Notes: generated by a model from the letters alone, not told the origin. A stretch of 64,000 bases of DNA from Paraliobacillus salinarum (GCF_014083865.1 NZ_JACEFA010000002.1:1-64000); one strand, 5' to 3'. Positions 20,386 to 28,996 are shown, counted from the first letter of the stretch. Made by a program: numbers and translations.

Positions 20386-21084
20386 ATGGATTTGATATCC
20401 CCTATTAAAAACACAAAAAATTTAGGTGAACAAGCATATGAAACGTTACGAGACTCTATTATTACATTAAAATTAGAACCAGGCCAAAATATTTATGAAA
20501 ATGAAATAGCTACATTATTAGATATTAGTCGCACTCCTATTCGCGATGCTTTTCATTCACTAATTGCTGAACAATTAATTGAAGTACTTCCGCAACGAAC
20601 GAAAATAGTTTCACGTATTTCCGAGCAAAAAGTTAAGGAAAGTGCGTTTATCCGGATGAGTTTGGAAAGAAGTGCATTTAAATTAGTTGCTAGTAATTGG
20701 GATCAATCTAATAAATATCAAAAAGCAGAAAGACAAATTCGACGTATTTTAGATGAACAAGAAGAAGCATTAGAAGCGCAGGATATTGATCAGTTTTTTC
20801 AATTGCATGAAGCGTTTCACAACTCGATTCTTCAACTTACAGGTAACGAAACATTGCTTCAATTCATCTCTCGCGTGCGTGGGAACTTAGATCGTTTTAG
20901 ATACCTGGCAAGAAGGGAATTCGTACTAACCGGCCATTCAGTCGATGAACATAGAGAGCTCTTAACCTTTTTGAAAAATCGTGATGAACAAAAAGTGGAA
21001 CAGTTAGTTGACCATCATATGGGAGAATTAGATGAAGAATTAGCTGGATTACGCGAAAAATATCCGACTTATTTTACTGATTAA
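20386..21084 (+). CDS. GntR-family regulator, FadR subfamily (FCD domain)
   Basis: A 232-residue DNA-binding repressor. The N-terminal winged helix spans about residues 12-75 (EQAYETLRDSIITLKLEPG, ISRTPIRDAF). The C-terminal all-helical FCD effector domain has the metal-ligand pattern D-x3-H (QFFQLHEAFHNSI) plus later histidines (VDEHREL, VDHHMGEL). Such regulators usually sense an organic acid or sugar acid. No metabolic gene is adjacent, so the target is unknown. The start at 20386 follows GGTGGTGAT; the ATG 24 bases upstream has no ribosome site. Its own promoter carries likely operator repeats, suggesting autoregulation. Confidence 0.85.
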   Translation: MDLISPIKNTKNLGEQAYETLRDSIITLKLEPGQNIYENEIATLLDISRTPIRDAFHSLIAEQLIEVLPQRTKIVSRISEQKVKESAFIRMSLERSAFKLVASNWDQSNKYQKAERQIRRILDEQEEALEAQDIDQFFQLHEAFHNSILQLTGNETLLQFISRVRGNLDRFRYLARREFVLTGHSVDEHRELLTFLKNRDEQKVEQLVDHHMGELDEELAGLREKYPTYFTD

Positions 21085-21140
21085 ACAAAAGCCTTATCGC
21101 TATAACAAGTGATTTCGCACGACTCTTACATAAAATGAAC

Positions 21141-21184
21141 AAAAGCTCTAACTACAAGGTGAATGTAGTTAGAGCTTTTTTATT
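21141..21184. terminator. Bidirectional terminator between gntR and fliT
   Basis: A perfect 16-bp stem (AAAAGCTCTAACTACA and complement) with a 7-base loop gives a U-tract on both strands and serves the convergent gntR and fli transcripts. Confidence 0.85.
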
Positions 21185-21530
21185 TTCGTTTGTCAACAAA
21201 CGAACCATCATAGTTGGTAAGTGAATGATAAGGATTCATGTATTTCTTATTAGAATTTTTTTGTTTTTTCAGAGAACGCATATCTAATTTAATATCGTCG
21301 AACAAACCATTCAGTTGTTGATTTATTTTTTTATCCAAAGAAATTAACTTAGCGCCAATTTCCTTTTCTTCAGTAGTATATGGTGGTTTAATTTTTTCAA
21401 TAAGGCTGTCCCTATTTTCTAATAAGACACTGATTTCATCAATAACATCTTCTCTTTCATCAACAGTTTTATCTAACAGATCAAGTAATTCGTTTGATAC
21501 TGTGTATAATTGATTCATTCGTTCTGTCAT
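21180..21530 (-). CDS. fliT: Flagellar protein FliT (putative FliD export chaperone)
   Basis: A 116-residue helical protein directly after fliS, overlapping its stop by one base. Position and the acidic/lysine-rich helical pattern (ELLDLLDKTVDEREDVIDEI) fit FliT, the chaperone of the filament cap FliD. The family is poorly conserved, so synteny carries much of the call. Last gene of the flaG-fliD-fliS-fliT operon. Confidence 0.75.
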   Translation of the reverse strand: MTERMNQLYTVSNELLDLLDKTVDEREDVIDEISVLLENRDSLIEKIKPPYTTEEKEIGAKLISLDKKINQQLNGLFDDIKLDMRSLKKQKNSNKKYMNPYHSLTNYDGSFVDKRK

Positions 21531-21928
21531 TATACTCTAGCTCCATCTCCATATTTTTGTTGACGAGTTTGTTTTAACACTTCTTTCCAAGAATCACGAA
21601 ATTCTTCCACAAGACCATATGCTTCTTCTAATTTGGAAATGTCGTTTTTTACATTAGCTTGCATCAAAGAGTAATTAATATAATCATAAATAGGGAGCAT
21701 TTGCTTTCCAATATCAGTATCTTGATTTAATGTCACCATTAATTCATTAATAATGTTTTGAGCCTTTTGTATATTCACATTTTTCTTTTCGAAATCAGAT
21801 TCATTTATATTTTTTTTCGCTTGTTTTAAAAATTTTAAACACCCATTATAAAGCATAAGTGTCAGTTCACCAGGAGAAGCTGTGTTGACTGAATTATTTT
21901 TATACGCCTCATATTGTTGATAACTCAT
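21530..21928 (-). CDS. fliS: Flagellin export chaperone FliS
   Basis: A 132-residue four-helix chaperone that binds the C-terminus of flagellin before export and, in Firmicutes, cooperates with FliW in releasing CsrA. The signature NSVNTASPGELTLMLYNGCLKFL is at residues 12-34. ATG 21928 gives the family N-terminus, but the ribosome site AGGGAG is 13 bases away. A TTG at 21937 is only four to five bases from that site, so the start is uncertain. Confidence 0.92.
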   Translation of the reverse strand: MSYQQYEAYKNNSVNTASPGELTLMLYNGCLKFLKQAKKNINESDFEKKNVNIQKAQNIINELMVTLNQDTDIGKQMLPIYDYINYSLMQANVKNDISKLEEAYGLVEEFRDSWKEVLKQTRQQKYGDGARV

Positions 21929-21952
21929 TACTATCAAAACACTCCCTTATTC

Positions 21953-23482
21953 TTACATACCGCCAAACTGTTGTGACAAATAAGCCGATTGTTGATTCAT
22001 TTTTTGTATTGCTTTTTCCATCGCAGTGAATTGTCGCCAGTAACGGTTTTCGACATCAGTTAATCTTTCTTGAAAATCATCCATTCTTGTTTCCATATCT
22101 TTTAGTTTTTTACCAAGTGTGTATTGCTCATCTGTCCATGTCGTTTTCCCTGCTCGATTATTAATGTTCTCCATCGTCTGTTTAACTGAACTTTCTAATC
22201 GGTTTACTAGGCCTTGATTATTTTCATCTGTATTATAAAACAATTTATAAACCGCATCTGAATCATTTTGTAAAGCTGCACGTAACTTTTCTTCGTCAAT
22301 AACTAGTTTTCCATTATCTGAATATGATTTTGATGTAGTAATACCGATTGCAGATAAATGGTTTATATCTGCATTTCCTGTATCGACAGTTTGATACCAA
22401 TCTTGACGCATACCTGTTAATGCCGAGCTTAACATGGAATCACTTTTTAGCATACCACTCTTTGCTTTTTCTTCCCACAGTTCGATTTCACTTTCCGACA
22501 TATCTTTCTTCTGTTCTTCTGTTAATGGTTTATAATCTCGGTGTCTTTTTTCTGTTACCTTTCCATTTACACTTTCTATCAATTCATTATATTTATTTAC
22601 GAATTCAGTGATGGAATCGACAGCTTTATCCACATCATTCGTAACAGAAATTCTTGCTTGTCCGCTTGTCACATTATTAAAAGTTAATGTTAGACCGTTA
22701 ACTGTTGTTGTATTGGTTTTTGATTCTAAATCAATTCCACCGTTATAATTGAACTTTGCGTTTGTGCCGCCTTTTTCACCTGCATTTGTTATATTAAAAA
22801 TATTAGCAAAAAAGCCACCATCGGAACTAAAATCTATCTCATTTCCACCAACATTAAAGTCACCTGTCGCTTTTGTTTCCATTACTACTTTGTCTGTTTG
22901 AACATCATAAAATGCATTTATACCAGTACCATCAGAAATCTTTGTTAAAACATCACTTAATGAATCCGTCGCATCAATTTGAATTTCATGTACCTCTCCT
23001 GCCGGATCATTTTGATAAGTCGTAAAACTCAAAGAACTAGGTAGGGTACCCCCTCCTAACTTATCCATCTGCTCTGAGAGGGGGGCCAATGGATCAATCT
23101 TATTTGACGGATCAGTTGAAATACCAGTTGAACTAACATTAATAGCATTTGTGGCTAATTGACTAACTTCAATGCTGTATGAACCTGGTGGTGTACCTGA
23201 AGATGCTTTTGCAGTGATGGCATCAGATTGTGATGAGATAGCCGATTTAACTTTATAAGAGCTAGCTCTTTTCATACTAGAGAATAATTGATCAAATTGT
23301 GAAAATTTAGTGTTTAGTTCTCGGTATGCATCACGTGTCCATTCCGTCCAAATTTTATCTTGCTTCATCTTTTGTAAAGGAATACGTTCTGCCTTCATTA
23401 AATCAGCTATTATACTATCGGTATCTATGCCTGATGCAAGACCTCCAATGCGCATTGAATTACTGTTAATACCGTTTACCAT
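21953..23482 (-). CDS. fliD: Flagellar filament cap protein FliD (HAP2)
   Basis: A 509-residue FliD. The N-terminal cap domain begins MRIGGLASGIDTDSIIADLMKAERIPL, and the C-terminal domain ends in a coiled-coil region (MENINNRAGKT ... FTAMEKAIQKMNQQSAYLSQQFGGM). It caps the growing filament and folds exported flagellin. TAGGTGA precedes the ATG. Length is typical. Confidence 0.95.
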   Translation of the reverse strand: MVNGINSNSMRIGGLASGIDTDSIIADLMKAERIPLQKMKQDKIWTEWTRDAYRELNTKFSQFDQLFSSMKRASSYKVKSAISSQSDAITAKASSGTPPGSYSIEVSQLATNAINVSSTGISTDPSNKIDPLAPLSEQMDKLGGGTLPSSLSFTTYQNDPAGEVHEIQIDATDSLSDVLTKISDGTGINAFYDVQTDKVVMETKATGDFNVGGNEIDFSSDGGFFANIFNITNAGEKGGTNAKFNYNGGIDLESKTNTTTVNGLTLTFNNVTSGQARISVTNDVDKAVDSITEFVNKYNELIESVNGKVTEKRHRDYKPLTEEQKKDMSESEIELWEEKAKSGMLKSDSMLSSALTGMRQDWYQTVDTGNADINHLSAIGITTSKSYSDNGKLVIDEEKLRAALQNDSDAVYKLFYNTDENNQGLVNRLESSVKQTMENINNRAGKTTWTDEQYTLGKKLKDMETRMDDFQERLTDVENRYWRQFTAMEKAIQKMNQQSAYLSQQFGGM

Positions 23483-23499
23483 ATAAATTCACCTATCCC

Positions 23500-23883
23500 T
23501 TATATTTTTTCGTCAACAATAAAGCCCATAAATTCTGCCATAGCTGCATATACATCTAACATTTTTTTAGGTGGAATTTCTTTCACAACCTCATTAGTAG
23601 ATGTATCAACAACCGTTACGTAATACTCATCAAGCTTGTCATGCAATTCAAATTTTACGGAAGTTCGAGTAGGCTCTAAAAAATCATTTAATGCACCTAT
23701 CATCCCTTCTATTTGTTTTTTATCCTTACCTTCATCAACTTGCTTTTGAATATTAGTTATTGTAGTATTTTCTTCAACTTTTTTTATACTGCCCACAGTT
23801 CTTTCGCTTACAGATGTCGAAAACTCGTTGTGTGGTGACTGTTGCAAAAGCTGGGATCCAGAAAGAATTTTCCCCACACCCAT
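23500..23883 (-). CDS. flaG: FlaG-family flagellar protein (YvyC-like)
   Basis: A 127-residue protein with a variable N-terminus and the FlaG domain in its C-terminal two thirds (LEPTRTSVKFELHDKLDEYYVTVVDTSTNEVVKEIPPKKMLDVYAAM, residues about 65-115). FlaG affects filament length in some bacteria. First gene of the fliD operon; a sigma-D promoter lies 36 bases upstream. Confidence 0.88.
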   Translation of the reverse strand: MGVGKILSGSQLLQQSPHNEFSTSVSERTVGSIKKVEENTTITNIQKQVDEGKDKKQIEGMIGALNDFLEPTRTSVKFELHDKLDEYYVTVVDTSTNEVVKEIPPKKMLDVYAAMAEFMGFIVDEKI

Positions 23884-23918
23884 GACTCATGCCAACTCCC
23901 TTTAGTTTGTTATTACTT

Positions 23919-23945
23919 ATATCGGCAGTTTCATCACTTTTATTA
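23919..23945 (-). promoter_or_regulatory. Sigma-D promoter of flaG-fliD-fliS-fliT
   Basis: On the minus strand TAAT, 15 bases, GCCGATAT. The -10 is an exact sigma-D consensus and the -35 matches three of four bases (TAAA). Confidence 0.75.
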
Positions 23946-23968
23946 GACTATTTTATTATTTAAATAAA

Positions 23969-23998
23969 GAAAAAGCATTACCACAAAGTGATAATGCT
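23969..23998 (-). terminator. Terminator of yjfB
   Basis: AGCATTATCA / TGGTAATGCT stem with one wobble or mismatch, followed by UUUUUC on the minus strand, six bases after the yjfB stop. Confidence 0.78.
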
Positions 23999-24003
23999 CG
24001 ATC

Positions 24004-24180
24004 TTAAGCTTTTACATCAATTGAACTACCTAAATGTGGTGAAACAGATTGTTCCATCATTTTAATTAATCCTTCACTTGCAACCTCTGCCTGATCCATT
24101 GCTTTATTCGTAACACTTAATGAAACCTGCTGTTGTAAACTAGCTTGACTCATCGCTGTAGATAATGCTGCAATATCCAT
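24004..24180 (-). CDS. yjfB: YjfB-family putative motility protein
   Basis: A 58-residue gene with AAAGGAGG seven bases before its ATG. The protein starts MDIAALSTAMSQASLQQQVS and continues SVTNKAMDQAEVASEGLI, the YjfB family pattern. In B. subtilis yjfB belongs to the sigma-D regulon; its function is not known. Placement inside the flagellin cluster, between the glycosylation-type genes and flaG, agrees. Too short for many gene finders. Confidence 0.85.
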   Translation of the reverse strand: MDIAALSTAMSQASLQQQVSLSVTNKAMDQAEVASEGLIKMMEQSVSPHLGSSIDVKA

Positions 24181-24261
24181 TGTTAGCCTCCTTTATGATT
24201 AAGGAATTATGTTTAGTGTAACATGTCCTTTGTTGAAGATCTATTAGTAAGGGGATGTGTT

Positions 24262-25347
24262 CTATCCTTTTTGTACGAATTTAAAAACAGATAATCCTTT
24301 AGAGGAATCCACTTCTATATGAAAGCTGAGAAAATCTATTTTATAATTTAGTTTTCTATCTACTTTTTTAAAGATGTTTTTTTCGTATGTTAATGCATAA
24401 GAAAATAATTCCAGATAATCTGCACCTAATCCATGTGTATTCGTAGTGTATTTTATGTTGTCGATATCTTCTTTTTTCACAAGTATGAAGTCAGTGTTTT
24501 TCATACTTTTTATAATTTGTTTCTTTTCTTTGTGATCAACAAGACTATCATCGTTACCTTGAAAAGCAATAATTTGAATGTTTTCAAAATCTTTGCATAA
24601 GTAATGTAAATTTAATACCTTTTTGTTTTGAATTACTTCTTTTGCTAGATAACGAAACTCGATAGACAGTATTGAATTCTCAATTTTATGATTTAGAAAA
24701 CGATTATTATATAAATATGCAGGCTCTATCCAGGCTGAATTATCTATTAAATAAGAAAACAAGTTGGATGCCAATTTATTTGACAAATATAATAGATAGG
24801 CTCCGTGCGAGTGCCCGTATCCAATAACTCTATTTGTATCATAAGTCAGATTGTTTTCTTTTAATAAGATATCAACAGCTTCTATGGCATTAATAATATC
24901 TATCGCTTGCATGTAACTCATATCATTAAATTCATCTAATGTTTCATCTAATTGAGCTTTAACAGGTAAAACAATGTTTTTGTCGCTTATGATTTCTAAA
25001 ATACTATTTTTTTCTTTGTTTATTTCATTCCATTCGTTCTGTGTAAAATGCTTTTTAGTTTCTTTTACATTCTTTAAAGAAAAACGCTTTGCTGTTTGCA
25101 TATACGAATTGCCAAAATAATCACATTGAATAGTTACTAAATTATATTGATCAGCAAAGTTTTTTCTCATTTTCACATAAACCTTTGACTCTAAATGACC
25201 TCCAAAACCAGGAACTAGAACCAGTAATCCGGTCTTTTCGTTAACTCCAGATGAAGGAAGACAGAAGTCAACTTTTAAGTTTCTATTTGCTTTTCCTGTA
25301 TATATATTAGGGTGTGCATGAATTGTTACTGAATGTTGTTCTGCCAT
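24262..25347 (-). CDS. DUF2920-family alpha/beta-hydrolase-like protein, flagellar cluster
   Basis: A 361-residue protein with an alpha/beta-hydrolase fold pattern: an oxyanion-type LLVLVPGFGGHLESKVY near residue 45, the nucleophile elbow GYGHSHGAY near 175, a late acid (GNDDSLVDH) and a histidine (NTHGLGADY). The overall pattern matches DUF2920, which from memory is the family of C. jejuni Cj1305c/Cj1310c encoded in its flagellin-glycosylation locus. An acyl- or acetyl-transfer/esterase role on a glycan sugar is my inference. The gene looks AT-richer than neighbouring flagellar genes. AAAGGTA precedes the ATG. Confidence 0.7.
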   Translation of the reverse strand: MAEQHSVTIHAHPNIYTGKANRNLKVDFCLPSSGVNEKTGLLVLVPGFGGHLESKVYVKMRKNFADQYNLVTIQCDYFGNSYMQTAKRFSLKNVKETKKHFTQNEWNEINKEKNSILEIISDKNIVLPVKAQLDETLDEFNDMSYMQAIDIINAIEAVDILLKENNLTYDTNRVIGYGHSHGAYLLYLSNKLASNLFSYLIDNSAWIEPAYLYNNRFLNHKIENSILSIEFRYLAKEVIQNKKVLNLHYLCKDFENIQIIAFQGNDDSLVDHKEKKQIIKSMKNTDFILVKKEDIDNIKYTTNTHGLGADYLELFSYALTYEKNIFKKVDRKLNYKIDFLSFHIEVDSSKGLSVFKFVQKG

Positions 25348-25410
25348 ATTTGTACCTTTTTCCTTAATAGTTAAAGATGTTGTGTAGATTGACTATCATA
25401 TTACGTACAA

Positions 25411-27261
25411 TTAGTAATCTTTATATAGAATTTCATTTTCTACATTATTGTTTTCAATATCTTCAATTAATTCTTTCATATGTGGTTCAACCAAACTAAT
25501 GTGAGATTCAATTTCTAGAAGATACGCTCCAAAGTAATTATCTATCAATGATAACCTTTTATCCATATCTGTCTCTAGTCTGACTTTTTTCGATTGATTA
25601 ACAAGTTGTTCTGTTTGCACTCGAATCATTGGACCAATAATAGTTATATAATATTTATTTTTCTTTACTTTTTTAAATAGCTTATCAAATTTAACAAGTT
25701 TTTTTTCTAGATTATGTGTGTTATTTATCGATATTGCTTTACACTGATCGATAACTTTGTTTGCTTCTATGATTAGTGATTGCAACTCAATTTTTGCTTT
25801 ATATAAGCTTAATATATTTTTTGAATGATAATTTTGGTGGGTCTTATCTTTGATATAATCCCATTCTGACTCCACAGTATTCTTTTCTAGATAATCTTGG
25901 TGAATTAATTTTTCTAAAGGAATAAATGATGCTCCCTTTATTCTTGCTCCACCTTTAGTAGTATTATATACTTTAATATTGTCAACTAAAGAGATATATT
26001 GTTCAAGTTGATCTTTCATCCTACTAAAACCTTCATCTGTGAACACTTCTTCTCCATATACATTTTGAGTCGGAATCATTTTGTTAGTAATGGTTTCTGG
26101 TGCGTAACTTATTCCATCCGCATACATTTTATTCTTCTCATAAGCTAAATTTTGACCAACAAGTATAATTTGAGAAAAACCTAATTTGGTCAGTAACTGA
26201 AAGGTCACTACAGCAATTGATGGTGCATCAAATACAATTTGTATGTCTTTATCTTTGTCTAGTAAAACAGGTGTTACAGTATCTTGATTAGTAATCATAT
26301 GAAGCATATTCCCCGGATAATTTTCCAAAGTTTCATAACCTACTGTACTTCCAAAAATTAAAGGAACATCTTTTATATTCTTTTCTTTAATGCTTTTAAA
26401 AACAATTTGATTTTTTTCTGTTGGATCATAAGTACATGCAGCATCAGGTAATATATCATGCTCTATTAAAGAATTAATTGCTGAACCAACAGAAAATATA
26501 TATGCTTGTTTATTTTCTTTAATATATTTTAAGTTTTCATACTCATAATTCAAACTAGGTCCTGCTGCAACAATAATAGCCGTTTGATCTTTGAAACAAT
26601 CGGTATTAACATCCTTTAAAATGTTAGGTGTTCTTAGGACAGCTGGTATATTTTTAATAGCATTAACCGTCCATCTTTGTTGAAATGAAACATTAGTTAC
26701 TAAACGTCCTTTTTGATTTTTCAATGATGTTACAACTAATTTATATAATTCATGTAGTTCGCCATTGTAGTATCTTTCATAAAATGGAAGCGAAAAAACT
26801 TGAATATTATGATTATATATTGTTTGTAGCTCATGAATTTTTTGCTCAAGATTTTTTCTAGTGATAAAACTTAATTTCTTTCTATCAAAGATCTCATCCA
26901 ATTTTATTGTATTTAACATAGTGTTAAATACATCTAGATCTGGCTCATAAATTGTAAATGAAAAATCCGGGTGTTTCTGCATTAATGATTGCAAATGATA
27001 ACCTAGACCAAAACCAAATACAATAATATGATCTCTACTTTCTTCACATTCAAAATAATCAACAAGACGATCAGCTTCAGCAGAAGGATCGTATTTACTA
27101 TGGATATACTTATATTGAGAATCTATTTCAGTTTTTATCGTTGGCAAACCATTTTTTGATTTTTCTATTACACTGATATTTGTATCCCTTGGTGTACTTT
27201 TTAATTCATTAAGTAAATCTCGATGTTTAATTCTGAGAAAATTTTTATTTTCAATTAGCAT
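25411..27261 (-). CDS. Maf-type motility-associated glycosyltransferase (DUF115 / MptE-like)
   Basis: A 616-residue protein of the motility accessory factor family, glycosyltransferases that place nonulosonic acids on flagellin Ser/Thr residues. The central DUF115 domain shows IVAAGPSLNYEYENL, AYIFSVGSAINSLIEHDI, DAACTYDPTEKN and the later IILVGQNLAYEKNKMYADG; an N-terminal Rossmann-like part has HIIVFGFGLGYHL. The location next to hag and flaG makes flagellin the likely acceptor. Genes for nonulosonic acid synthesis are not in the window. Start 27261 follows AAGGGG and overlaps the upstream gene by 11 bases. AT-rich relative to its neighbours. Confidence 0.83.
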   Translation of the reverse strand: MLIENKNFLRIKHRDLLNELKSTPRDTNISVIEKSKNGLPTIKTEIDSQYKYIHSKYDPSAEADRLVDYFECEESRDHIIVFGFGLGYHLQSLMQKHPDFSFTIYEPDLDVFNTMLNTIKLDEIFDRKKLSFITRKNLEQKIHELQTIYNHNIQVFSLPFYERYYNGELHELYKLVVTSLKNQKGRLVTNVSFQQRWTVNAIKNIPAVLRTPNILKDVNTDCFKDQTAIIVAAGPSLNYEYENLKYIKENKQAYIFSVGSAINSLIEHDILPDAACTYDPTEKNQIVFKSIKEKNIKDVPLIFGSTVGYETLENYPGNMLHMITNQDTVTPVLLDKDKDIQIVFDAPSIAVVTFQLLTKLGFSQIILVGQNLAYEKNKMYADGISYAPETITNKMIPTQNVYGEEVFTDEGFSRMKDQLEQYISLVDNIKVYNTTKGGARIKGASFIPLEKLIHQDYLEKNTVESEWDYIKDKTHQNYHSKNILSLYKAKIELQSLIIEANKVIDQCKAISINNTHNLEKKLVKFDKLFKKVKKNKYYITIIGPMIRVQTEQLVNQSKKVRLETDMDKRLSLIDNYFGAYLLEIESHISLVEPHMKELIEDIENNNVENEILYKDY

Positions 27262-27859
27262 TTCTACGTTCCCCTTCCAAATCAATCGATTTAGTAAAGG
27301 TCTCTTTTAAATTTTCTAAAGCCGGAACTAATTCATAGTTTAGAATATCTGCTATTAATATGTTGTCTTTCAACCTTATCCCTTCTTCTAATTGAACAAG
27401 TTCTGCTCTTATTGATGTTATAATGATTAGATAATCATTCCAATTTGTTGGTTGGTGTTCTGACTTTTCAATTGACTCTACTAATTGATCAATCCATTGT
27501 AAAGCAAACAAAATTTGTTCAAGGTTATCCCAAGCTTGTTCTATTCCACCCTGATAAAATAAATCTACAGTTGCTTTTATTTCAGGTAATGCCCGTGCTA
27601 AATAAGACTCTCCAGTAAGGTATGTTTCGTTCATTAATTCTTTCAAGGTGAGGAATACAATCTCCACATTTTCCAACGTGTTTATTTGTTCTACTATCTC
27701 ATCTTCAAAATCCTCATAGATTTCTTGACCATCTAATATCATATGGCTGAATTTCTTATCCGATTGATCTAATTTCTCTTTAATACATGTATAAATATAA
27801 TCGATTGCTGAACGCTCGTTTTTCAGTTCCATTGCTTGTTGGTCGATAATTAGTTTCAT
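27251..27859 (-). CDS. Uncharacterised acidic helical protein upstream of Maf
   Basis: A 202-residue protein I do not recognise. It begins with a possible beta-rich module (MKLIIDQQAMELKNERSAIDYIYTCIKE, then HMILDGQEIYEDFEDEIVEQINTLENVEIVFLTLKELM) and continues as long amphipathic acidic helices (DLFYQGGIEQAWDNLEQILFALQWIDQLV, IRAELVQLEEGIRLKDNILIADILNYELVPALENLKE). No signal peptide or membrane segment. GAGGTAA precedes the ATG and it overlaps maf, so the two are co-translated. An adaptor or substrate-recruitment role for Maf is possible but unsupported by known homology. Confidence 0.7.
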   Translation of the reverse strand: MKLIIDQQAMELKNERSAIDYIYTCIKEKLDQSDKKFSHMILDGQEIYEDFEDEIVEQINTLENVEIVFLTLKELMNETYLTGESYLARALPEIKATVDLFYQGGIEQAWDNLEQILFALQWIDQLVESIEKSEHQPTNWNDYLIIITSIRAELVQLEEGIRLKDNILIADILNYELVPALENLKETFTKSIDLEGERRNAN

Positions 27860-27972
27860 TATTTATTACCTCATTTTATATGTAATCTGCTCTCTCTATT
27901 ATATCGACAATTTTATTGTATTTTCAATGCTAATATTTAACTAAACATAAATTAGTAAATTACAGAAAAAGT

Positions 27973-28005
27973 TAAAACAAGGCCACCTTTAGTAGATGAC
28001 CTTGC
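27973..28005 (-). terminator. Terminator of hag
   Basis: CAAGGTCATCT / AGGTGGCCTTG stem with wobbles, ACTA loop, followed by UUUUAACUUUUU on the minus strand. Confidence 0.78.
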
Positions 28006-28017
28006 TTTTTTTAAAAA

Positions 28018-28863
28018 TTATTGTAATAACTGTAATACACCCTGTGGTGCTTGGTTAGCTTGTGCCAACATAGATTGAGAAGCTTGTGTAAGAATATTAT
28101 TCTTAGTGAAAGCCATCATTTCTTTAGCCATGTCAACGTCACGAATACGAGATTCAGCAGCTGTTAGGTTCTCTTGAGAAGCACCTAAGTTGTTAATTGT
28201 ATGCTCTAAACGGTTTTGAACCGCACCCAATTCAGAACGTTGTGTTGAAACTGCAGTGATAGCTTTATCAATAGCATCTAATCCAGCATCAACATGTCCT
28301 CCAGATGTAAAGGTAGAAACATCAATCGTGGATATATCACCAGAGCCTAAATCAGCAGCTTTCATAGATGCAATATTAACTGACAGTTGTTGGCCTGAAT
28401 TAGCACCAATTTGGAAAGTTAGGTCTGCTGTTCCGCTAGAGAATGAACCATCTATTAATTTCTTTCCATTAAACTCAGTACGATTAGCAATTCCATCGAT
28501 TTCTTCTACTAAAGCATTGAGTTCATCTTGAATCGAATCTAGATCTTCTTTTTCTTGAGTACCTAAGTTACCAGCTTGTACTGTTAATTCACGCATACGT
28601 TGAAGAATTGCGTGTGTTTCAGTTAACGCACCTTCAGCTGTTTGGATTAAAGAAATACCATCTTGAGAGTTCTTTTGAGCCATATCAAGTCCACGGATTT
28701 GACCACGCATTTTTTCAGAGATTGCAAGACCTGCTGCGTCATCCCCTGCTTTGTTAATACGAAGACCTGATGATAGTTTTTCTAATGAACCTTGAACTGC
28801 ATTGTTGTTACCAGATAGTTGACGGTGTGTGTTTAACGCCGCAATATTGTGATTAATTCTCAC
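28018..28863 (-). CDS. hag: Flagellin
   Basis: A 281-residue flagellin made almost only of the conserved D0/D1 parts. N-terminus MRINHNIAALNTHRQLSGNN to the HAILQRMRELTVQAGN spoke; C-terminus NRLEHTINNLGASQENLTAAESRIRDVDMAKEMM to the final QANQAPQGVLQLLQ. It is somewhat shorter than B. subtilis Hag (304), with a small variable middle. The start is a GTG eight bases behind AAGGAGG. The leader of about 90 bases contains a CsrA-type hairpin, and the promoter is sigma-D. The adjacent Maf gene suggests it is glycosylated. Confidence 0.97.
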   Translation of the reverse strand: MRINHNIAALNTHRQLSGNNNAVQGSLEKLSSGLRINKAGDDAAGLAISEKMRGQIRGLDMAQKNSQDGISLIQTAEGALTETHAILQRMRELTVQAGNLGTQEKEDLDSIQDELNALVEEIDGIANRTEFNGKKLIDGSFSSGTADLTFQIGANSGQQLSVNIASMKAADLGSGDISTIDVSTFTSGGHVDAGLDAIDKAITAVSTQRSELGAVQNRLEHTINNLGASQENLTAAESRIRDVDMAKEMMAFTKNNILTQASQSMLAQANQAPQGVLQLLQ

Positions 28864-28894
28864 TTGTAATTCCTCCTTGAGTTTTAATTATATT

Positions 28895-28908
28895 CCACAT
28901 CCTTGTGG
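28895..28908 (-). promoter_or_regulatory. CsrA-binding hairpin in the hag leader
   Basis: On the minus strand CCACAAGGATGTGG folds into a 5-bp stem with the tetraloop AGGA exposed, and contains ACAAGGATGT, the core of the CsrA SELEX consensus. A second AGGA lies in the ribosome site 24 bases downstream. B. subtilis hag is repressed by CsrA in just this two-site way. Confidence 0.8.
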
Positions 28909-28962
28909 GTTACCGAATGAACTAAAGCGGCCGTCTCTAGTTTCAACCGGTGTTCAATTATA

Positions 28963-28989
28963 ATATCGGTATCAAAAAAAGATTGTTTA
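28963..28989 (-). promoter_or_regulatory. Sigma-D promoter of hag
   Basis: On the minus strand TAAA, exactly 15 bases, ACCGATAT; the consensus is TAAA-N15-GCCGATAT. The -35 begins eight bases after the csrA stop. Confidence 0.88.
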
Positions 28990-28996
28990 GTATTTT

